Assembly (NCBI GenBank): GCA_023415075.1
Contig: JAEZLU010000352.1
Span: forward strand, 1 to 14,131
Direction of reading: 5' to 3'
Source: Bacillota bacterium
GTDB lineage: Bacteria > Bacillota > Negativicutes > Sporomusales > UBA7701
Length of the DNA stretch: 14,131 bases
The notes below the pieces were generated by a model. The model was not told the origin of the DNA and searched no databases. It worked only from the letters and a program-made list of their open reading frames with translations. Of this stretch, positions 10,098-14,131 are shown piece after piece; position 1 is the first letter of the stretch, and each line of letters starts with the position of its first letter. The translations under genes were made by a program, and so were the position numbers.

Positions 10098-11024
10098 ATG
10101 GAAGTAATCTCTACTCTGGCCGGCCTGGGAGGCCGGTTTGCGAAAACGGCGGTGGCCCTCGGCACCTTCGACGGCGTCCATGTCGGCCACCAACGGATAA
10201 TCAGCCAGGCCGTGGCTTTAGCCCGCGATACTCAGGCTGTCAGCGCTGTTTTCACTTTCAGCAATCATCCGCTGTCAGTCATCGCCCCCGACCGCTGCCC
10301 ACCACTCATTGTCAGTCCTGATTACAAGGCCGAGCTGATTGCCGCCCTCGGGGCCGACGTCCTTCTTTCAATCCCCTTCAACGCCGATTTTCTCCGGCTG
10401 ACCCCGCGGCAGTTCATCGACCTGCTTGTTGAAAACCTGCGACCGGCCTATCTGGTGGTCGGCGATAATTACAGTTTCGGCTACCACGGTACCGGCAACC
10501 CGCAGCTGTTGCGGCAGGCCGGCCGCGAATCCGGCTACGAGGTGGTAATCCCGCCGCCGGTAACTGTGGAAGGCCAGCTTGTTTCCAGCACCGTCATCAG
10601 GCAGCATATCCAGGCCGGCAGGGTGGAGGAGGCCTCAAGGCTTCTCGGACGCCCCTTCCGCCTTAGCGGTGTTGTCGCCGTCGGCGACGGCCGCGGCCGC
10701 ACTCTCGGTTTTCCCACCGCCAACATTGAGGCAATCGAATGCCAGGTAATCCCGGCCGACGGCGTCTATGCCGTACGGGTCGAGGCCGACGGCCGCCGCT
10801 ACCGGGGTGTGGCCAATATTGGTACAAACCCTACCTTCAACGGACTCAGCCGCCGGACCGAAGTCCATATCCTCGATTTTAGCGGCGATTTATATGCAAA
10901 CACCATCCTGGTGGATTTCATCACCCGCCTGCGGGGCGAGCAGAGTTTCGCCGGCGCTGACTCCCTGAAGGACCAGATAAACCGCGACGTGGCTGCCGCT
11001 CGCAATATCCTGAATTTTATTTAG
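10098..11024 (+). CDS. ribF: Bifunctional riboflavin kinase / FAD synthetase
   Basis: Phosphorylates riboflavin to FMN and adenylates FMN to FAD. With the chosen ATG it has 308 residues, typical for RibF. The N-terminal nucleotidyltransferase domain shows A-L-G22-T-F-D-G-V-H28-V-G-H31, then V-G-D-N-Y-S-F-G-Y and S-S-T-V-I-R, the FAD-synthetase signatures. The C-terminal flavokinase domain shows G-R-G-R-T202-L-G-F-P-T-A-N209 and later N-I-G-T-N-P-T-F with the D-F-I-T-R-L-R end. All hallmark motifs are intact. It is the last gene of the rimP operon. No terminator is visible after it, and the rpsO promoter starts within 10 nt of its stop, so some readthrough into rpsO is likely. Confidence 0.97.
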   Translation: MEVISTLAGLGGRFAKTAVALGTFDGVHVGHQRIISQAVALARDTQAVSAVFTFSNHPLSVIAPDRCPPLIVSPDYKAELIAALGADVLLSIPFNADFLRLTPRQFIDLLVENLRPAYLVVGDNYSFGYHGTGNPQLLRQAGRESGYEVVIPPPVTVEGQLVSSTVIRQHIQAGRVEEASRLLGRPFRLSGVVAVGDGRGRTLGFPTANIEAIECQVIPADGVYAVRVEADGRRYRGVANIGTNPTFNGLSRRTEVHILDFSGDLYANTILVDFITRLRGEQSFAGADSLKDQINRDVAAARNILNFI

Positions 11025-11031
11025 CTAGCGG

Positions 11032-11060
11032 TTTACAGGCCATACTCTTTATGGTAGAAT
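11032..11060 (+). promoter_or_regulatory. Sigma-A-type promoter of rpsO
   Basis: TTTACA (11032-11037) and TAGAAT (11055-11060) are separated by 17 bp. Each differs from consensus at one position. A TG at 11052-11053 gives an extended -10. A TATAAT at 11060-11065 also exists, but its spacing to the -35 would be 22 bp. Expected start near 11067, leaving a leader of about 130 nt before rpsO. Confidence 0.7.
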
Positions 11061-11072
11061 ATAATCCAGAAT

Positions 11073-11169
11073 CCGGCTGCCGACCATGAATAAAACGGGC
11101 GGCGGCGGGAAATATTAGCAAGACAACCGTGGCGAGGATTATCGAGTCTCCGACGATAGTCTTGGCTAA
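11073..11169 (+). promoter_or_regulatory. Structured rpsO 5' leader, candidate S15 autoregulatory element
   Basis: Two stems can be drawn by hand. The first pairs 11076-11082 with 11100-11106 (7 bp including one G-T) and can add 2 bp by bulging G11075. The second pairs TTAGC/AAGAC (11115-11124) with 11159-11169, 10 bp with one bulged G (11164), and encloses 34 nt that can form a further hairpin (11140-11144 with 11154-11158). Many bacteria control rpsO by S15 binding to its own leader, with diverse structures that imitate its 16S rRNA site. The location fits, but I could not confirm a specific S15 motif. Confidence 0.45.
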
Positions 11170-11197
11170 CGGGGATAATTAACAAGGAGGAACCATC

Positions 11198-11464
11198 ATG
11201 CTTACACCTGAACAAAAGCAGCAACTCATCGAAAAGTATCGCCTGCACGACAGCGACACCGGGTCGCCCGAGGTCCAGATCGCCATCCTCACGGAGCGCA
11301 TCAACTACCTCACCGAGCATCTCAAGGAACATAAGAAGGACCACCATTCGCGGCGGGGCCTTCTGAAGATGGTCGGCCAGCGCCGGGGCCTGCTAAACTA
11401 CCTGCGGGACAATGATATCGCTCGCTACCGCATCATCCTCGAAAAACTCAACTTAAGAAAGTAG
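11198..11464 (+). CDS. rpsO: 30S ribosomal protein S15
   Basis: Primary 16S rRNA-binding protein of the small-subunit platform, contacting the helix 20-21-22 junction and later bridging to 23S rRNA. At 88 residues it has the standard length. The sequence is diagnostic: L-H-D-S-D-T-G-S-P-E-V-Q-I-A near residues 17-30, then L-T-E-H-L-K-E-H-K-K-D-H-H-S-R-R-G-L-L-K, and Q-R-R-G-L-L-N-Y-L before a Lys-Leu-rich end. A near-perfect AAGGAGG (11184-11190) stands 7 nt before the ATG. It has its own promoter and structured leader and is closed by an intrinsic terminator 4 nt after its stop, so it can be a monocistronic unit as well as the tail of the upstream operon. Confidence 0.99.
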   Translation: MLTPEQKQQLIEKYRLHDSDTGSPEVQIAILTERINYLTEHLKEHKKDHHSRRGLLKMVGQRRGLLNYLRDNDIARYRIILEKLNLRK

Positions 11465-11468
11465 CAAG

Positions 11469-11492
11469 AAGCGGGGAGCACCCCGCTTTTTT
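11469..11492 (+). terminator. Intrinsic terminator of rpsO
   Basis: AAGCGGGG (11469-11476) pairs with CCCCGCTT (11481-11488) around a 4-nt AGCA loop. The stem runs into a T6 tract (11487-11492). The GC-rich 8-bp stem and T-run make a strong Rho-independent terminator that separates rpsO from pnp. Confidence 0.93.
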
Positions 11493-11508
11493 GTTGTTTT
11501 CCCCTGGT

Positions 11509-11572
11509 TTAAGCCTTGGGAAAAAAGGGAATAATACAAAAAATGTCGAACACTTAAGCTTTGGATAAGAAG
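11509..11572 (+). repeat. Imperfect 19-nt direct repeat upstream of pnp
   Basis: TTAAGCCTTGG (11509-11519) recurs as TTAAGCTTTGG (11554-11564), with 10 of 11 bases identical. Extending to 11527 and 11572 gives 15 of 19. The start-to-start distance is 45 bp. It lies in the AT-rich spacer between the rpsO terminator and the pnp ribosome binding site. I see no convincing sigma-A promoter there: an AATAAT at 11530 has only a poor -35. The repeat could be an operator pair or chance. Confidence 0.35.
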
Positions 11573-11603
11573 AATAGGGGATATTAGAGGAGGAAAACCG
11601 AAT

Positions 11604-13709
11604 ATGCACACATTTCAAATGCAGCTGGGCGGCCGCTCACTGACTATCGAGACCGGAAAAATGGCCAAGCAGGCCAGCGGCTCGGTGCTCGTCCGCTACG
11701 GCGACACTGCCGTGCTCGTCGCTGCCACTGGCTCCGCTGCGCCACGCGAAGGTATCGACTTTTTTCCGCTGACTGTCGACTACGAGGAACGCTTGTATTC
11801 CGTCGGCAAAATTCCCGGCGGCTTCATCAAGCGGGAGGGTCGTCCGAGCGAGGCGGCCATTCTGGCCGGCCGGCTCATTGACCGCCCGATCAGGCCGCTG
11901 TTTGATGAGAGCTTCCGTAATGATGTCCATGTGGTCGCCACCGTCCTGTCGGTCGACCAGAACAACCCGCCCGATATCCCGGCGATGATCGGCGCCTCCT
12001 GTGCGCTGACCATTTCGGACATACCTTTCAACGGGCCGATTGCCGGCGTGCGCGTCGGCATGGTCGACGGCAACTTCATCGTCAACCCGACGATCGCCGA
12101 GCAGGAGAAAAGCGAGCTCAACCTGATAGTCGCCGGCACCAAGGACGCCGTGCTGATGGTCGAGGCCGGCGCCAAGGAAGTGCCGGAGAAGACCATTCTC
12201 GACGCCATCATGTTCGGCCACGACGTCATCCGCGAACTGGTGGCCTTCCAGGAAAACATGGCCGCCCAGGTCGGCAAACCCAAACGGGAACTCAAGCGCT
12301 ACGAGGTGCCGGCTGAAATAGCCGAGGCCGTGCGGGCCTATGTTACCGACAACCTGAAAACAGCCATCACCAACGCCGACAAGGTGACCCGCGAGGGACA
12401 GACCAAGCAGGTCAAGGACGAGGCCATTGCCCATTTCAAGGAGATTTTCCCCGATAACCCCAAGGAAGTCAGTTACATGATCGGCAAGATCATGAAAGAG
12501 ATCGTTCGCCGGATGATCACCGTCGACAAGATTCGTCCCGACGGCCGCCAGTTGGACGAGGTGCGGCCGATTACCTGCGAGGTCGGCCTGCTGGCCCGCA
12601 CCCACGGCTCGTCGCTGTTCACCCGCGGCCAGACCCAGATACTTAACGTCCTCACCCTGGGGACGATCAGCGAGGAGCAGATCCTCGACGGCCTAGGAGT
12701 GGAAGACTCCAAGCGCTATATGCACCATTACAACTTCCCGCCGTACAGCGTCGGCGAGACCAAGCCGATGCGCGGCCCCGGCCGCCGGGAAATCGGCCAC
12801 GGCGCTTTAGCCGAACGGGCCCTGCTGCCGATGATTCCCTCCGAGACCGAGTTTCCTTACGCCCTCCGCCTGGTATCTGAGGCCATCGAATCCAACGGCT
12901 CGACCTCGATGGGCAGCGTCTGCGCCAGCACGCTGTCGCTCATGGACGCCGGGGTGCCGATCAAGGCTCCGGTTTCCGGCGTGGCCATGGGCCTGGTCAA
13001 GGACGGCGAATATTTTACCATCCTCACCGATATTCAGGGCCTTGAGGACGCCCTTGGCGATATGGACTTCAAGGTGGCCGGCACCAAGGACGGCGTAACC
13101 GCCATCCAGATGGACATCAAGATCGCCGGCATCAACCGCGCGATCCTCGAAAGCGCTCTCGAACAGGCCTACCGCGGCCGCATGCACATCCTCGGCAAGA
13201 TGCTTGAGGCCATCGACAAGCCGCGTACCGAGCTTTCGCCGTTCGCCCCGCGGATCATCACCATGCAGATTGATCCTGACAAGATCCGCGACGTCATCGG
13301 CCCGGGCGGCAAGATCATCAAGAAAATCATCGAAGAAACCGGCGTGGAAATCGACATCGAAGACGACGGCAAGGTCTTTATCGCCGCCGTCGACCAGGAG
13401 GCCGCCAAGAAGGCCGTCAAGATTATCGAAACGCTGGTGCGCGAGGTCGAGGTCGGCGCCTCCTACCTCGGCAAAGTTACCCGCCTGATGAACTTTGGCG
13501 CCTTTGTCGAGATTCTGCCCGGCAAGGAAGGCCTGGTCCACATCTCCCAACTGGCCGCCGAGCGGGTGGCCAAGGTGGAGGACGTCGTCAAGATCGGCGA
13601 CGAGATTCTCGTCAAGGTCACCGAGATCGACCGCCAGGGCCGGATAAACCTCTCCCGCAAAGCCCTCCTCAAGGCCGGCGACAACGAGGCCAAAAACGCC
13701 GGCGAATAA
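11604..13709 (+). CDS. pnp: Polyribonucleotide nucleotidyltransferase (PNPase)
   Basis: Phosphorolytic 3'-5' exoribonuclease and degradosome enzyme that releases nucleoside diphosphates from mRNA. The 701-residue length is typical. Domains: first RNase PH core (about 1-140, with F-F-P-L-T-V-D-Y-E-E-R and the R-P-I-R-P-L-F segment), an alpha-helical linker (about 145-240), the second, catalytic RNase PH core (about 310-545), KH domain (about 553-612, G566-P-G-G569 loop) and S1 domain (about 617-687). Phosphate and metal sites are visible as G335-S-S-L-F-T-R-G-Q-T-Q345, S-N-G-S-T-S-M-G-S, and the aspartates D486 and D488 in G-D-M-D-F-K. GAGGAGG at 11587-11593 lies 10 nt before the ATG. rpsO-pnp adjacency is conserved widely in bacteria. 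Confidence 0.99.
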   Translation: MHTFQMQLGGRSLTIETGKMAKQASGSVLVRYGDTAVLVAATGSAAPREGIDFFPLTVDYEERLYSVGKIPGGFIKREGRPSEAAILAGRLIDRPIRPLFDESFRNDVHVVATVLSVDQNNPPDIPAMIGASCALTISDIPFNGPIAGVRVGMVDGNFIVNPTIAEQEKSELNLIVAGTKDAVLMVEAGAKEVPEKTILDAIMFGHDVIRELVAFQENMAAQVGKPKRELKRYEVPAEIAEAVRAYVTDNLKTAITNADKVTREGQTKQVKDEAIAHFKEIFPDNPKEVSYMIGKIMKEIVRRMITVDKIRPDGRQLDEVRPITCEVGLLARTHGSSLFTRGQTQILNVLTLGTISEEQILDGLGVEDSKRYMHHYNFPPYSVGETKPMRGPGRREIGHGALAERALLPMIPSETEFPYALRLVSEAIESNGSTSMGSVCASTLSLMDAGVPIKAPVSGVAMGLVKDGEYFTILTDIQGLEDALGDMDFKVAGTKDGVTAIQMDIKIAGINRAILESALEQAYRGRMHILGKMLEAIDKPRTELSPFAPRIITMQIDPDKIRDVIGPGGKIIKKIIEETGVEIDIEDDGKVFIAAVDQEAAKKAVKIIETLVREVEVGASYLGKVTRLMNFGAFVEILPGKEGLVHISQLAAERVAKVEDVVKIGDEILVKVTEIDRQGRINLSRKALLKAGDNEAKNAGE

Positions 13710-13715
13710 CGCCGG
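13699..13715 (+). other. Small hairpin spanning the pnp stop codon
   Basis: CCGGCG (13699-13704) and CGCCGG (13710-13715) form a perfect 6-bp stem whose 5-nt loop AATAA includes the TAA stop. There is no T-tract after it. It could slow 3' decay or be incidental. Confidence 0.3.
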
Positions 13716-13729
13716 ACAGCAAAAGATAA

Positions 13730-13778
13730 GCAAAAAATAAAAACATAAACCTTCGCGGTTTATGTTTTTATTTTTTGC
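13730..13778. terminator. Perfect 22-bp inverted repeat, probable bidirectional terminator after pnp
   Basis: The 22 nt at 13730-13751 are exactly complementary to 13757-13778, with a 5-nt TTCGC loop. The inner part carries the stable stem. The outer arms are A-rich on the left and T-rich on the right (T5-A-T6), so each strand ends its hairpin in a U-rich tract. It ends pnp transcription and could stop any transcript coming from the opposite side. Confidence 0.9.
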
Positions 13779-13834
13779 ACTCATCAACCGGCCGGCCGGC
13801 AAATAGATATATACCGTCCAGGTTATCTACACAC

Positions 13835-13840
13835 GGGGGG
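13835..13840 (+). promoter_or_regulatory. Ribosome binding site deciding the GTG start of the deacetylase gene
   Basis: GGGGGG ends 7 nt before the GTG at 13848. The ATG at 13841 is in another frame that stops at 13969 and gives no recognisable protein. In the deacetylase frame a TGA lies at 13842-13844, so the start cannot be further upstream. Confidence 0.7.
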
Positions 13841-13847
13841 ATGACGA

Positions 13848-14131
13848 GTGTTCCTGCTGACCGGCCATCTGCCAAGATGGTATCTGGGTTTCGCCGCCGC
13901 CTTTTTTTTTCTGCTGCTGATGCTGCCGATGCTGGCCAACTGGCTGGCAGTCGGCCCCGACAAGCCTAAGCCGGTGTATAACGGCAACCCGGCCAAGCCC
14001 CAGGTCGCCCTGGCCTGCAACGTTTTCTGGGGCGAGGAGCACCTGCCGGCGATGCTTGACGCTCTAGACCGTCATAATGTAAAGATTACATTTTTTCTCG
14101 GCGGCACCTGGGTGGCCGAGCATCCGGAAAT
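13848..14131 (+). CDS. YlxY-like polysaccharide deacetylase family protein, 3'-partial
   Basis: The first 94 codons are visible. An N-terminal signal-anchor segment (about residues 11-35, a run of F/L/M/A after W-Y-L-G-F) predicts membrane attachment or export. It is followed by a short Pro/Lys-rich linker and the start of a NodB homology domain: V-A-L-A-C-N-V-F-W-G-E-E-H-L-P, then L-D-R-H-N-V-K-I-T-F-F-L-G-G-T-W-V. This resembles YlxY, found after pnp in B. subtilis and linked to sporulation. The usual T-F-D-D metal motif is replaced by C-N-V-F, so the protein may be catalytically altered, as I recall for YlxY relatives. A T9 run (13912-13920) lies in the membrane segment. It begins after the pnp terminator, so it is probably transcribed separately; no clear promoter is seen. 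Confidence 0.82.
   Translation, partial: MFLLTGHLPRWYLGFAAAFFFLLLMLPMLANWLAVGPDKPKPVYNGNPAKPQVALACNVFWGEEHLPAMLDALDRHNVKITFFLGGTWVAEHPE

Noticed and set aside
13789..13800. CCGGCCGGCCGG palindrome between pnp and the deacetylase
   Set aside because: A short GGCC tandem in GC-rich DNA, with no T-tract, partner site or promoter alignment to support a function.
13775..13969. Small + strand open frame after pnp
   Set aside because: It overlaps the terminator and the deacetylase start in another frame, and has no recognisable sequence.

Overview
The window is a conserved information-processing gene cluster of a low-GC-lineage but here GC-rich Firmicute (Bacillota). The order is polC - rimP - nusA - ylxR (rnpM) - ylxQ - infB - rbfA - nrnA - truB - ribF - rpsO - pnp - YlxY-type deacetylase. 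PolC is the Firmicutes-type replicase, and the order matches the classical Bacillus/Clostridium nusA-infB region. The GC-rich coding sequence, nrnA between rbfA and truB, and a YlxY-like gene (sporulation-associated in Bacillus) make me favour a spore-forming member of the Negativicutes or Clostridia. That placement is an inference and was not tested by any search. All complete genes are on the + strand.

Region 1 (1-2771) is the 3' part of polC, running in from the left edge. It holds a PHP domain with all nine expected metal ligands, the polymerase core and a C-terminal clamp-binding motif. The DnaQ-type proofreading exonuclease that usually interrupts the PHP domain is absent. Region 2 (2772-2988) is a 217-bp leader with a strong sigma-A-like promoter (TTGTAA-17-TATAAT, extended -10) and a hairpin with a weak, interrupted T-tract, which looks like a NusA-dependent attenuator. 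Region 3 (2989-11024) is one long operon of nine genes with short gaps or 4-nt overlaps. It covers 30S maturation (rimP, rbfA), transcription elongation/termination (nusA), RNase P modulation and kink-turn binding (ylxR, ylxQ), translation initiation (infB), nanoRNA/pAp turnover (nrnA), tRNA pseudouridylation (truB) and flavin cofactor synthesis (ribF). infB contains a nearly identical 78-bp repeat array coding for a Pro/Gly/Gln-rich linker.

Region 4 (11025-11492) is rpsO with its own promoter, a structured leader that may be an S15 autoregulatory element, and a strong intrinsic terminator. Region 5 (11493-13778) is pnp, preceded by a spacer with an imperfect direct repeat and followed by a perfect 22-bp inverted-repeat terminator. 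Region 6 (13848 to the end) is the start of a membrane-anchored NodB/YlxY-type polysaccharide deacetylase, cut by the right edge.

I found no mobile elements, CRISPR arrays, tRNA or rRNA genes, and no evidence for a wholly new system. The points most worth checking are the exonuclease-less PolC with a complete PHP site, the putative NusA attenuator, the rpsO leader and the homogenised repeat array in infB.
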